DNA of 64,000 nt from JALQTD01 sp036825655 (lineage in GTDB: Bacteria; Bacteroidota; Bacteroidia; Flavobacteriales_D; Sanyastnellaceae): positions 1 through 64,000 of the forward strand of contig DAISXU010000002.1 in NCBI GenBank assembly GCA_036825655.1, written 5' to 3'. This document shows, one piece after another, positions 1-8,431 of this stretch. Made by a program: the position numbers and the translations under genes. The notes under the pieces were generated by a model that did not search any database, was not told where the DNA came from, and saw only the letters and a program-made list of their open reading frames with translations. How positions within the stretch are numbered: position 1 is the first letter of the stretch; every line of letters begins with the position of its first letter.

Positions 1-179
1 GTGACGGGCAAGCGCGGGAGAGGGGGGTTAAGTGACGCAGGTTTGAATATTGTCCTTATATGACATCGTTTTACGCGCAAGGCATATCATGTGATGAATC
101 ATGACAATTTCATCGATAGCAATTGGAACAATTTCGGAGGTGTTTCGAGCAAAATACGGTCCATTTCGGTCGATTTGGA

Positions 180-893
180 TCACTTGCTTTTATTCAAATG
201 TGGAATTGGGGGATGCTCATGAAGTCCGAGGAAGCTCCCTAATTTTTCGGAAGCTCCCTCCTCCGCCAAGTTGATTTCAAGGAAGTTTGATTTGCCTTTG
301 AAATGGTTCCTCATTCTTGCATTGTGGTTGTTGTAAACGGCCTTCCAAGTTGCCATGTCGTAAGGATCCATGGATTCATCGGGGACGTATCGCTTCATGG
401 CTTCGTAGTGAAAAGTTGGGCTGATGTAATGCACGCGCTTGATGTCCTCCCACGAGATGTCCTCCTTTCCTCCATGCCAGAGTTTGCTGTGAAACTGCTT
501 GTGGCTCCGAAACCACTCCTCATCGTTGTTGCGAACGCTCAGAATGAAACGTGTATCGGGCCACCGTTGTTCAATGGCCTCGATGAATGCTGGTGTGGAG
601 GTGGCAAACGGGGAGTCTTGAAATGTTTCCCATTCACTCATGGCTTGGAATATCGAAGTCCAGTTGCCACTCTGGTAGAGTTGAGTCATTTTTTCGAACT
701 CACGTTGGGGAGAGGTCAAAAAGCCTACTGATTTAAAATAACCGTTGAGCGAGGTCGTGCCTGTTTTGTTGTAACCTACCACTACGATTTTAGGAGTTTT
801 CCGTTTTTGAACCAAAAGCACATGTTGGCGATGGCGCCTTTGCTGGATCATTCGTTGAATTCTTCTTTTGATGGACTTGAGGATTTCAATCAT
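180..893 (-). CDS. Sulfotransferase-like protein
   Basis: A 237-residue protein that resembles P-loop sulfotransferases using PAPS. The sequence shows the 5'-phosphosulfate loop 'GYNKTGTTSL' near residue 40 and a 3'-phosphate-binding stretch 'RFILSVRNNDEEWF' near residue 115. The N-terminus is rich in Arg and Lys (RRIQRMIQQRRHRQH) with no clear signal peptide, so a cytoplasmic enzyme is likely. The ATG overlaps the stop of the beta-mannosidase gene upstream by four bases, so the two are probably co-translated. The acceptor is unknown: glycan, lipid or peptide are all possible. Family assignment (Sulfotransfer_4-like) rests on the two motifs only. Confidence 0.72.
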   Translation of the reverse strand: MIEILKSIKRRIQRMIQQRRHRQHVLLVQKRKTPKIVVVGYNKTGTTSLNGYFKSVGFLTSPQREFEKMTQLYQSGNWTSIFQAMSEWETFQDSPFATSTPAFIEAIEQRWPDTRFILSVRNNDEEWFRSHKQFHSKLWHGGKEDISWEDIKRVHYISPTFHYEAMKRYVPDESMDPYDMATWKAVYNNHNARMRNHFKGKSNFLEINLAEEGASEKLGSFLGLHEHPPIPHLNKSK

Positions 894-3367
894 GGCATCG
901 GTTGAGTAGTTTCGGCCTTTACGGTTTTCTTGCTGTGCATTGTTTGGAGGGTGTAGGAACTGGCCTGAACTTCGGTTTCAGGTATGAACTGAATCTGACA
1001 GGTGTCCCCGGGCGACAGGCTCATTCCATTGTTGGTAAAATGGCCGGGTACATCTGCGGTGAGGAAAGCGATGGGTTCGTAATGAGAGGTTACGAGGGTG
1101 AGGTTGCTTCCTGCAATGGAGATGGACGGAAAAGTCGGCGGTTGGGCAAAAGCTACAGGACTAGTCCAAAGAGCTGTTCCGTTGAGGGTCGATTGAGAAC
1201 CGTTCGCGGACCAACTCAGGTACGTGTGAAGTGGGTCGGAATTCCAATCGTTTATTGGACCAAAATTAATCGCAGTGTTGCTCTGATGGCCGGCTCGAAT
1301 TGGCCGGCTTTTCACTTTGACGGCATGCCCATCGGGGAGTTTCAATGACAACGTCATCGCGCCCTCAATGGGGTCCATGGATTCGTTGACAAGCAAGAAG
1401 ATAAGGGAGTCTTGACGTTCCCTTTGCCAGATGAGGGCTTGAGGGGCGTTGGCACGTTGCGCAGCGTAGTGTCCCAATTTCCATCTTCCAGCGTGGTCGA
1501 TGGTGGACCAAGAAACCGCGGGCCAAACATCGTTCAATGACCAATACAGCGAACCCGCAATCCTACCGTTACTGGTGCGGTGCCGCTCAAGCGCTTGCCG
1601 CAGGCCTTCCGCCTGGGTCGCTTGACTTCGAAAAATCCAATCTTCCAGGTCATTCGTTTGAGGAGCACCAACAGTTTTTTTCATGAAATGCATCATCATG
1701 TCCCAACCATCGAAGCCTGGCTCAAGCCAGTCCATTTTACTTCGTTGGCGAAATTGCAATGCGCGATCTGTAAAATGTTCAATTCCTGCCTCCTTGAGGG
1801 TGTGTTTATCAGGCAAACTCTGGAGGCCATATTCGCTTGCAAACCTTCCAGAATGGGAGCTGTAGTAGTCAAAATCTTCAAGTCCAAACCAAATTCCCCA
1901 AGCATGTTCGTCCCCCGAATTGGGCTCACCGTGAGGAGAGCTGGGCCAATAAAATGAGGGACTATGTTGTTCAACCAATGCCGGCAACTGGTTTTCAAAG
2001 AGCGCTGAGTAAGCTCCCCATGCCTTGACCGAATCTGGACCATGCAGGGCATACGCATCCTGCCAACCCCATCGGTCCCAAGCCAATTCTGATTCGTTGT
2101 TGCCACACCACAATGCAATGCAGGCATGGTGTCTGAGACGTTTTACCTGCTCTTCAGCTTCGAGCAATACGTTTTGTTGGAATGCTTGATTTCCCGGAAT
2201 CATGGAACAGGCAAAGGCAAAATCTTGCCACACCAAGAGGCCTGCTTCATCGCAAGCATGGTAGAAGGCTTCAGGCGGGTACCCACCCCCTCCCCAAACC
2301 CGAATCATGTTCATGTTCGCGGCAACTGCCTGGTTCACGAGTTCACCCCAGCGATCGGCAGCCCTCGAAGGGAAAAAGTCAGGAGGTACGACATTGGCAC
2401 CTCGGGCCTGCAAGGGAACGCCATTGATAACAGCCTGAAAGGAGGTGCCGTATGCATCGGTTTCCTGCCGCCATTCGATGGTCCTTAAGCCAAGAGCATG
2501 TTGGTGCTGCGCACCGCTTGATTGGTGTGTCCAAGAGAGTTGCTGCAAGTGCGGTTCACCAAGCCCGTTGGGCCACCACCTGGATGGGTTCTCCCAAATC
2601 AGAGTGTCTCCAACCCAATGATGCGGAGATTCACAGCTCAGGGTCCACTCACCGTGATTATGAACCAGCACCCGGGCTTCATTTGGAAGGGCGCTGAGCA
2701 CTTCGCACCAAGGCACGGAAGAATCATCAGTCCCACGCAGGTCGCGGTTGATCCAATTCACCGCATGTGTGATGCCCGGCCCGGCTAATCGCGGCCCCCA
2801 ATCCCACCCAAATTGGTAGGCGGCTTTGCGCGTGTACGGACTTGTTTGTTTCCCGATGGGCCGGTTTTCATTGCTACAAGGAACGGGGAATTCATGGTTC
2901 GCAAGCCGTTCAGCACCGGCGACGGCAACGGGCATAAAGGTCACGACCAGTTCGTGATCTCTCGAGCCAGCTGCAAACAGAGCAGTTCGCCACGTGCGAT
3001 GGGCATTGTCAGCCTCAAGCACAAGCTGCCCATCCAACCAGACAGAGGCATAGGTGTCAAGCCCTTGGAATTCTAAAAATGTGGAGTCCTGCGGATTCCA
3101 TGAAATTGGGGTTTCGAAGGTGCAGGAGTAGCTCCACTGCTGGTCTTCTACCCATTGTACATCTTCCTCGTATGTTCCCCAAAATGCATCTGGGACATGC
3201 CCCGCCCGCTGAAGATCCAGTAGCACATGGCCTGGGACTTGAGCAGGTGCGTGCAAGGAGTCATTGCTAACTTCCCAAGCCGGGGCCAGCACAACAACTC
3301 CGGTTTCGGGGGCACTGCATGCAACGAGAGCACAGAGGCTGATCGTGAAGAAAAGCGAACTTTTCAT
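890..3367 (-). CDS. Beta-mannosidase, GH2 family, lipoprotein
   Basis: An 825-residue glycoside hydrolase that should release terminal beta-mannose from mannan or manno-oligosaccharides. The N-terminus is a lipoprotein signal with lipobox LVAC at Cys17, which places the enzyme in the cell envelope. A jelly-roll region (about 60-200) is followed by the TIM barrel with 'IRVWGGGGYPPEAFY' (355-369). The acid/base is Glu425 in 'CGNNESE' and the likely nucleophile Glu512 in 'SEYGLQS', both as expected for bacterial GH2 beta-mannosidases. It ends by overlapping the sulfotransferase start (ATGA) and begins 23 bp after the upstream unknown gene, so the three may be one operon. Confidence 0.9.
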   Translation of the reverse strand: MKSSLFFTISLCALVACSAPETGVVVLAPAWEVSNDSLHAPAQVPGHVLLDLQRAGHVPDAFWGTYEEDVQWVEDQQWSYSCTFETPISWNPQDSTFLEFQGLDTYASVWLDGQLVLEADNAHRTWRTALFAAGSRDHELVVTFMPVAVAGAERLANHEFPVPCSNENRPIGKQTSPYTRKAAYQFGWDWGPRLAGPGITHAVNWINRDLRGTDDSSVPWCEVLSALPNEARVLVHNHGEWTLSCESPHHWVGDTLIWENPSRWWPNGLGEPHLQQLSWTHQSSGAQHQHALGLRTIEWRQETDAYGTSFQAVINGVPLQARGANVVPPDFFPSRAADRWGELVNQAVAANMNMIRVWGGGGYPPEAFYHACDEAGLLVWQDFAFACSMIPGNQAFQQNVLLEAEEQVKRLRHHACIALWCGNNESELAWDRWGWQDAYALHGPDSVKAWGAYSALFENQLPALVEQHSPSFYWPSSPHGEPNSGDEHAWGIWFGLEDFDYYSSHSGRFASEYGLQSLPDKHTLKEAGIEHFTDRALQFRQRSKMDWLEPGFDGWDMMMHFMKKTVGAPQTNDLEDWIFRSQATQAEGLRQALERHRTSNGRIAGSLYWSLNDVWPAVSWSTIDHAGRWKLGHYAAQRANAPQALIWQRERQDSLIFLLVNESMDPIEGAMTLSLKLPDGHAVKVKSRPIRAGHQSNTAINFGPINDWNSDPLHTYLSWSANGSQSTLNGTALWTSPVAFAQPPTFPSISIAGSNLTLVTSHYEPIAFLTADVPGHFTNNGMSLSPGDTCQIQFIPETEVQASSYTLQTMHSKKTVKAETTQPMP

Positions 3368-3390
3368 GGGACCAGCAAGTTACCAAAGAT

Positions 3391-4113
3391 TCAAGCACTC
3401 GTTGCGCGCAAAAGCATGCGTTTGGCAATCGGAAGGAGTGTCTCTTGCAAAGGAAAGCCCATGGTGGCGCGCACCAGGAACGTGGCGGGGTTGGGTAGGT
3501 CGTGGAATCGCTTCATCAAGTCCATTTTGATTTTCTCTATGGACTCGCCCAATCGCTTGTAGCGTTCATCAACAGGTTCCATGGCAATGCGCACCATGCG
3601 GTCTGCATCCGTTTGAATCCAACTTTTCGAGTACCGGTAAGTTCTCAAGAAGTGCTGACTTTCATCGAAAACAACGAGGTAGCCATCGTTGGTGTACAAG
3701 GGGACCAAGCCGATGGGTGTGAATTCAATTTGGTCTTCGACGAAATCAAAGAGATCCCGCCCTTCATCCAATGCACGATCCAATTCCGGAATCGCAAAAC
3801 CAAGGCAAGCGTCCAAATACGCTTCGAATTCATCGTGTGTACTTTCTTGCCTGAAAAGGAGCTTCATCTCCTTCCAATCCAATCCTATGAAATCCCTCGT
3901 TTTACTTTCCAGTTGCGCAAGTCGCGCCTCTTGTAACGCATACAATGACCTGTGCTGTTCAATGACTTCCGAAAGCGCAGGATACACCCTTCCGTTGTTG
4001 AAATGGCGGTGAACGCCCTGCATCCACGCCAAAAAGAGGTACTGCTTGTATTCAGCGTCCATGGCCCCTTGCGTGAGCCATTGATTCGAAAAATCAGCGG
4101 ATTGAAACGTCAT
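3391..4113 (-). CDS. Conserved-type hypothetical protein
   Basis: A 240-residue soluble protein of unknown function. It has no signal peptide or membrane segment and is rich in aromatic and acidic residues, with 'GVHRHFNNGRVYPALSEVIEQH' split motifs near residue 30 and a charged C-terminal half. I chose the ATG at 4113; an ATG at 4179 would add 22 residues but would place a perfect 7-bp inverted repeat (4125-4139) inside the coding region. With the shorter start that repeat sits 11 bp upstream of the gene, as an operator would. It lies 23 bp before the beta-mannosidase gene on the same strand. No function is proposed. Confidence 0.65.
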   Translation of the reverse strand: MTFQSADFSNQWLTQGAMDAEYKQYLFLAWMQGVHRHFNNGRVYPALSEVIEQHRSLYALQEARLAQLESKTRDFIGLDWKEMKLLFRQESTHDEFEAYLDACLGFAIPELDRALDEGRDLFDFVEDQIEFTPIGLVPLYTNDGYLVVFDESQHFLRTYRYSKSWIQTDADRMVRIAMEPVDERYKRLGESIEKIKMDLMKRFHDLPNPATFLVRATMGFPLQETLLPIAKRMLLRATSA

Positions 4114-4124
4114 TTCACTAAGGT

Positions 4125-4139
4125 TTACACTTAGTGTAA
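4125..4139. promoter_or_regulatory. Palindromic operator-like site TTACACT-T-AGTGTAA
   Basis: A perfect inverted repeat with 7-bp arms around one central base. It lies in the space between the leftward unknown gene (start 4113) and the rightward lipoprotein (start 4247). Symmetry and position suggest a dimeric repressor site; no regulator gene is present in the window. Confidence 0.5.
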
Positions 4140-4194
4140 CGCGCAGGTTGGGCTTAGGTTTCACTTTGTCGGGGACCAAAGATGCTAGGCGAAC

Positions 4195-4224
4195 TTGACT
4201 TTCGATTTGGACTCACTACTTTTG
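4195..4224 (+). promoter_or_regulatory. Bacteroidota-type promoter (TTG-N19-TACTTTTG)
   Basis: TTG at 4195-4197 and TACTTTTG at 4217-4224 match the -33/-7 consensus of Bacteroidota primary sigma factor (TTG, 19 bp, TAnnTTTG). The start codon at 4247 follows 22 bp later. Confidence 0.7.
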
Positions 4225-4246
4225 CAAAGCAAAAACTATGTTTGAA

Positions 4247-4564
4247 ATGAAAAAAGTTCTTTACACACTCCTTGCTGCAGGAGTATTTGTTGCCGCTGGA
4301 TGCGGAGGTGAAACCGTAGAATGCGAAGGTGACAAGGCCATCATCCGCGTTGTAAACAACACCGTATGTACCCCGGACATCGAAATCGATGGAGATTTGA
4401 TGGAGGCTGACATGCCAATTTTGGACTCTACTGAATATGAGGTAGATGCTGGATCTTACACCGTCCGCGCGAAAATGGCATTCATCTCAGCATGCGAGGA
4501 TCGCTCTGAGACCATTGAAACGGAATGTGGTGGTTTGTACCGATTCGAAGTCTACGTAGACTAA
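4247..4564 (+). CDS. Small lipoprotein, unknown function
   Basis: A 105-residue protein with a lipoprotein signal 'MKKVLYTLLAAG' and lipobox before Cys at about residue 19 (AAGC). The mature part has six further cysteines and is acidic. It has no recognisable domain beyond a likely beta-rich fold ('IIRVVNNT', 'YEVDAGSYTVRAKM', 'YRFEVYVD'), reminiscent of small envelope lipoproteins. An in-frame ATG nine bases upstream exists, but the 4247 start gives the standard signal peptide. It has its own promoter (4195-4224) and terminator (4584-4618), so it is a single-gene unit. Function unknown. Confidence 0.75.
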   Translation: MKKVLYTLLAAGVFVAAGCGGETVECEGDKAIIRVVNNTVCTPDIEIDGDLMEADMPILDSTEYEVDAGSYTVRAKMAFISACEDRSETIETECGGLYRFEVYVD

Positions 4565-4583
4565 ATCAATAGAATTTTGTGTT

Positions 4584-4618
4584 AAAAGCTCCTGCAGCGT
4601 CTGCTGTTGGAGCTTTTT
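4584..4618 (+). terminator. Rho-independent terminator
   Basis: Arms AAAAGCTCC (4584-4592) and GGAGCTTTT (4609-4617), with an inner GCAG/CTGC stem (4594-4597, 4601-4604) and a T-run. It ends the small lipoprotein gene. Confidence 0.8.
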
Positions 4619-4634
4619 CATTTTATTTGAACCC

Positions 4635-5081
4635 ATGAAAGGACTTCAAGGAAATACGTGGTGGCTGTGGGCTTTGGTTTTGGTGTCGATTGGGGGGTGT
4701 GAGTTTACTTACAACGGATGCATGGATCCGGAGGCAGTGAATTTTGACGCCACAGCTGAAACAGATGATGGATCTTGCATGTTTCAGGGCGAAGCTGTGT
4801 TCTGGTACGATGCAGCCATTTCCGAAGATTTGGATGCCTACCTCAGCGATAGCTTAACCTTCATCATTGATGGGAATGAAGTGCTTACCGTGGAGACCAA
4901 TTCCTATTGGCTTGTTGCCCCGGCTTGTGGCGCTTCGAATTCATATACGATAAGCCTGGACCTCCAGGATGGCGAACCGCAAGTGTCCACCTACCAAGTC
5001 ATTGACAACTTCAATGACATCCTGTGGGATGGTTTGGTCGCTTTCAATGTCAACGGTTGCACAGCTGTGGAGCTGAACTAA
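4635..5081 (+). CDS. Lipoprotein with one GCxDPxAxNFD...DDGSC repeat
   Basis: A 148-residue lipoprotein; the signal peptide ends at Cys22 ('VSIGGC'). Straight after it comes one copy of the Cys-bounded repeat starting 'GCMDPEAVNFDATAE' and ending 'DDGSC', the same type that is repeated in the secreted metalloprotease, the laminarinase and the 866-residue protein in this window. The rest is a beta-rich domain of unknown type with an internal Cys near 'APACGASNSY'. The gene converges on the metalloprotease gene with only three bases between stops. Function unknown; a surface-exposed protein is likely. Confidence 0.72.
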   Translation: MKGLQGNTWWLWALVLVSIGGCEFTYNGCMDPEAVNFDATAETDDGSCMFQGEAVFWYDAAISEDLDAYLSDSLTFIIDGNEVLTVETNSYWLVAPACGASNSYTISLDLQDGEPQVSTYQVIDNFNDILWDGLVAFNVNGCTAVELN

Positions 5082-5084
5082 GGC

Positions 5085-8000
5085 TTACCAGCAAGTTGTT
5101 CCAAAAGCGCTCAGGAGCGCAAGCATATCTGCTATGCTGGTAATGCCGTCTCCATTTAAGTCTGCTGGGCATGGTGATTCGGTGCAGCCAAAGTCGCCCA
5201 GTAGAATCAGAAGGTCCTGAATTTCGACCAGTCCATTGTTGTTGAAGTCTTCAGGGCAACTGGACAAGGGGTTGCCTTCGCAGTCGAGACCAGCTTCGGC
5301 ATAAGTGCAGTCCGCTGAATCCGTAGCAAGGGGGTCGAAATTGCAAGCGCTTTCATCTGTGCACCCCGGGATTTCCAGTTCATCACAAATGCCATCAGCG
5401 TCGGAGTCCATGAGGCAGTCTCCGATGCAGTCCAAATATGGGGCCTCGGGGTAAGTGCAAGATCCATCATCGGTTTGTGCGCTTGGATCGTAATTGCAGG
5501 CATTTGAATCGCTGCAACCCGGGACCAATTCCAATTCGCAAACTCCGTGCAGCGCAAGGTCGATGTCGTAGTTGACCGCCCCGCTTGCGGCGTAAGCATT
5601 GACGGCAGAAATGGACCATTCTCCTTCTCCGTTGAGGCCGAATGAACTCAGAACGATGCTCATGCTGTACACGCCAGAAGCCGTAGATTGCCAGGAGGAA
5701 GGCCAGGTCCCCGCGTCCGTGTAGCCCAAGCTGATGTCGTAGCCACCATACTGAACGCACGTTCCACTGGGGTCGCAAATGGCGAGCAGTAAATCGGCAG
5801 GCCAGCTGTTCCCACTGGTGGTGAATGTCACGGCAACATCCAAAGTGTCCAATGTTCCAATTCCATTGAGCGTGGAGGTCAATGCTTCGCTCGCACCTAC
5901 AGTTCCGGCCATCGAAATGGCAGTGAGGCAAATGCAATCCTGCCCAGGCAAGGAATACGTGCAAGACCCATCGTCAATTGAAGCGCCCGAATTGTAATTG
6001 CATGCCACTTCATCGGTGCACCCACATTCCGCACAACCTTCGAAACAACCGGATTCGAATGCTGATGAGAGGGTGTTATTGCCGGGCACTTCATCCACAA
6101 GGCCCGGAGGAAGATCCACCACCACCTGGAGGTCATGCACACCTGCAGTTGCGTTCAAACAGGGTCCTGTAGAACAGGCGTCGATTTCAACAGACTGCAA
6201 GTAACTGAGGTTTCCAGACCATTCAATGGTTACTTCGTCTGCTCCACCATCGATGGAGAACGTCACATCGAAAGAAGTCACGGCGTTGTTTCCGAGGTTC
6301 GTGATGGTCGCGCTTGGGCTGATGGATTCACCGCATAACTCTCCACTTCCATTGGATATGTTCGTTACCCAGACATCCAATTCTGCGGGGTTTGAGGCCG
6401 CAGTCAGGATAAAATTGTTGTTGCTGATGTCAAAAAAATGATTGCCTGAGGCCTTAACTTTAATTCGGGCGGTGGAGGTAGGCACGTTGGGCAAAATCAC
6501 TGACGCTAGACCATCATTGGTTTCCTCTGTAGCTAAAAGGTAAGGCCAGGAAAATCCACCGTCTACCGAAAGCCAGATGTTTACAGAGTTGCAATTGACT
6601 GGGGCCAAATCGGTATTGGCCACATCCCAGGATATCTCAGTTGGAATTCCGGCTTGAATGCTCTGTCCGCCATTGGGCGAAACCACCAAGAAAGGTCCAC
6701 TTGAGCCATCTACATTGATGGAAATCAAGTCATCTCCAACACCTCCTGTAACCTGGTTGTCTCGAACGGTGCACTTAAAATTCATGGAACGTCCATACGT
6801 CGGTAGCAGTTCACCGATTATGGATGTGTTATTGACCAAAGATTCCAACTTGGGAAACACACGTGTTGGAGATTCGCTGGATGGCCATGATCTGAAAATG
6901 GGTTGATTGCCAGTGGGGTTAGTGAGGTTGTTATCCCCTGAAGCAGTGGCCGGCCCCAGATCATATTGTTCCCAATTGTAGGTCAAAGATGAACTTGCAT
7001 CTGGGTCTGATGCTGTTGCCGTCAATTCGAAGGGGGTCGAACGCGGTATGGTCAATCCCGATGTGCCTGCATCAACGGAAGGAGGGGTATTCCCTGAAGA
7101 GGTCACCACAGCGCATGAATTTCCTGCACCATTGACCGTGTAGGCTATGATTTCGTTGTAGCTGTGGTTGTGAAAATGATCGTCAGAATTGCTTTGAAGG
7201 TTGGGGGCACAAATGCCAGCGTAGCCCATGATCGTGCTTGCACTGCCTGGTTCATAGGCTGCGTTTGTCGATCGGTTGCAAGCGTTATTCTGGGTGTGGT
7301 TGCCACCAAATTGGTGGCCCATTTCATGGCATACATAATCAATGTCAAACGGATCGCCGACTGGACTTCCTCCCCCGGTAACTCCTCCCGCCTTGAAGCT
7401 CTGGCAAGGAGATTGAAGGTAAGCGACCCCACCACCACCTGTGGAAAATACGTGCCCAATGTCGTAATTGGCGGACCCTATGATGTTGTCACAAGTCGTT
7501 TGGTTTTCACCCAACATCGTGCCCCCGTTGTTGTTGGTGTAGGGGTCAGTGGACCCATTCAAAAACACGATGGCGTCGTTGGAGGCGACCAGCTCCATGT
7601 GGATGGCTACATCGCGGTGATAGACACCGTTAATCCGAACCATGGAGGTGGCCATCGCGGACAAAGCGCCAGATGTCGTTCCGCCATGAAAGGCCGCGTA
7701 TTCTCCCGTGCAAGCCAGAGCCAGCCGATAGGTGCGCAGCTGACTGCCATTGGGCACTGCCATGCTTTTCACACCATTGGTTTGCCGCATGTCAAGTCCC
7801 ATGCGCAGCAATTTGCCAGTTGGGCCGGCACTCGTCGCGTTGGGTGCTGTGCGCGCGTCGCATGCAATGTGCGTTTTGGAGGAGGTTGCATAAAATGCGG
7901 ACCTGCTGTATGCCAAATACAATCCACTCGAACCATCTCGATCTGCAGGGTCTATGTATACCGTCTCTTGCCCTGGTGTGAGCATCATGGCATGGAAACC

Positions 8001-8378
8001 TCGTTCTGTAAGATCGAAGTGGACGGTTCCTCCAAGGCCATCTGCCGCGATTCCAGAATAGGTGCGGATTTGAGGGAATCGCTTTTGAAGGGCCTCTGCC
8101 ATAACGCGCTCCTCAACCACCTTATAGGCGCGGTCCGTTCCATCTGGAAAGGGAAAAACCAACAAGACCCCCTCGCGATCTGCATGGCTTCCGTGACTGG
8201 GAACTTGGTGCAAAAAATCGCCGAGTTCCTCGGCGTTCAGTTGCAGTTCACGGAATGAATCGGGCGCAATTACCGGCCGGACACCTGAAGGCCAATGCGC
8301 ATCTGACAATGCTCGGTGCTGTCCCGATGCAGTCCATGCCACACCAATGCACATTAAGAAACTAAGAAACTGCTTCAT
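5085..8378 (-). CDS. Secreted reprolysin-like zinc metalloprotease
   Basis: A 1097-residue secreted protease. It has a signal peptide ('MKQFLSFLMCIGVAWTASGQ'), a propeptide-like region, and a metzincin catalytic motif HEMGHQFGGNH at residues 351-361, matching HExxHxxGxxH. Ig/PKD-like segments follow ('TPPSVDAGTSGLTI', 'FLVVSPNGGQSIQAG'), then a CARDB-like domain, a proprotein-convertase P-like domain ('CLTAISMAGTVGASEAL' to 'DIDLALHGVC') between 'GCTDE...DDGSC' repeats, and a dockerin-like tail with two D-x-N-x-D-G loops. No Por-type C-terminal sorting domain was recognised. It probably digests extracellular protein; the tail may anchor or sort it. Confidence 0.88.
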   Translation of the reverse strand: MKQFLSFLMCIGVAWTASGQHRALSDAHWPSGVRPVIAPDSFRELQLNAEELGDFLHQVPSHGSHADREGVLLVFPFPDGTDRAYKVVEERVMAEALQKRFPQIRTYSGIAADGLGGTVHFDLTERGFHAMMLTPGQETVYIDPADRDGSSGLYLAYSRSAFYATSSKTHIACDARTAPNATSAGPTGKLLRMGLDMRQTNGVKSMAVPNGSQLRTYRLALACTGEYAAFHGGTTSGALSAMATSMVRINGVYHRDVAIHMELVASNDAIVFLNGSTDPYTNNNGGTMLGENQTTCDNIIGSANYDIGHVFSTGGGGVAYLQSPCQSFKAGGVTGGGSPVGDPFDIDYVCHEMGHQFGGNHTQNNACNRSTNAAYEPGSASTIMGYAGICAPNLQSNSDDHFHNHSYNEIIAYTVNGAGNSCAVVTSSGNTPPSVDAGTSGLTIPRSTPFELTATASDPDASSSLTYNWEQYDLGPATASGDNNLTNPTGNQPIFRSWPSSESPTRVFPKLESLVNNTSIIGELLPTYGRSMNFKCTVRDNQVTGGVGDDLISINVDGSSGPFLVVSPNGGQSIQAGIPTEISWDVANTDLAPVNCNSVNIWLSVDGGFSWPYLLATEETNDGLASVILPNVPTSTARIKVKASGNHFFDISNNNFILTAASNPAELDVWVTNISNGSGELCGESISPSATITNLGNNAVTSFDVTFSIDGGADEVTIEWSGNLSYLQSVEIDACSTGPCLNATAGVHDLQVVVDLPPGLVDEVPGNNTLSSAFESGCFEGCAECGCTDEVACNYNSGASIDDGSCTYSLPGQDCICLTAISMAGTVGASEALTSTLNGIGTLDTLDVAVTFTTSGNSWPADLLLAICDPSGTCVQYGGYDISLGYTDAGTWPSSWQSTASGVYSMSIVLSSFGLNGEGEWSISAVNAYAASGAVNYDIDLALHGVCELELVPGCSDSNACNYDPSAQTDDGSCTYPEAPYLDCIGDCLMDSDADGICDELEIPGCTDESACNFDPLATDSADCTYAEAGLDCEGNPLSSCPEDFNNNGLVEIQDLLILLGDFGCTESPCPADLNGDGITSIADMLALLSAFGTTCW

Positions 8379-8431
8379 GGTGGATTCGATTGAGAATCCT
8401 CCAAGTTAATGATTGCAGCGAGAAATCTCCC

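Noticed and set aside
7164..8258. Open frame of 364 codons opposite the metalloprotease
   Set aside because: Antisense shadow of a clear secreted protease with signal peptide and zinc motif; odd composition rich in Arg, Val and Cys.
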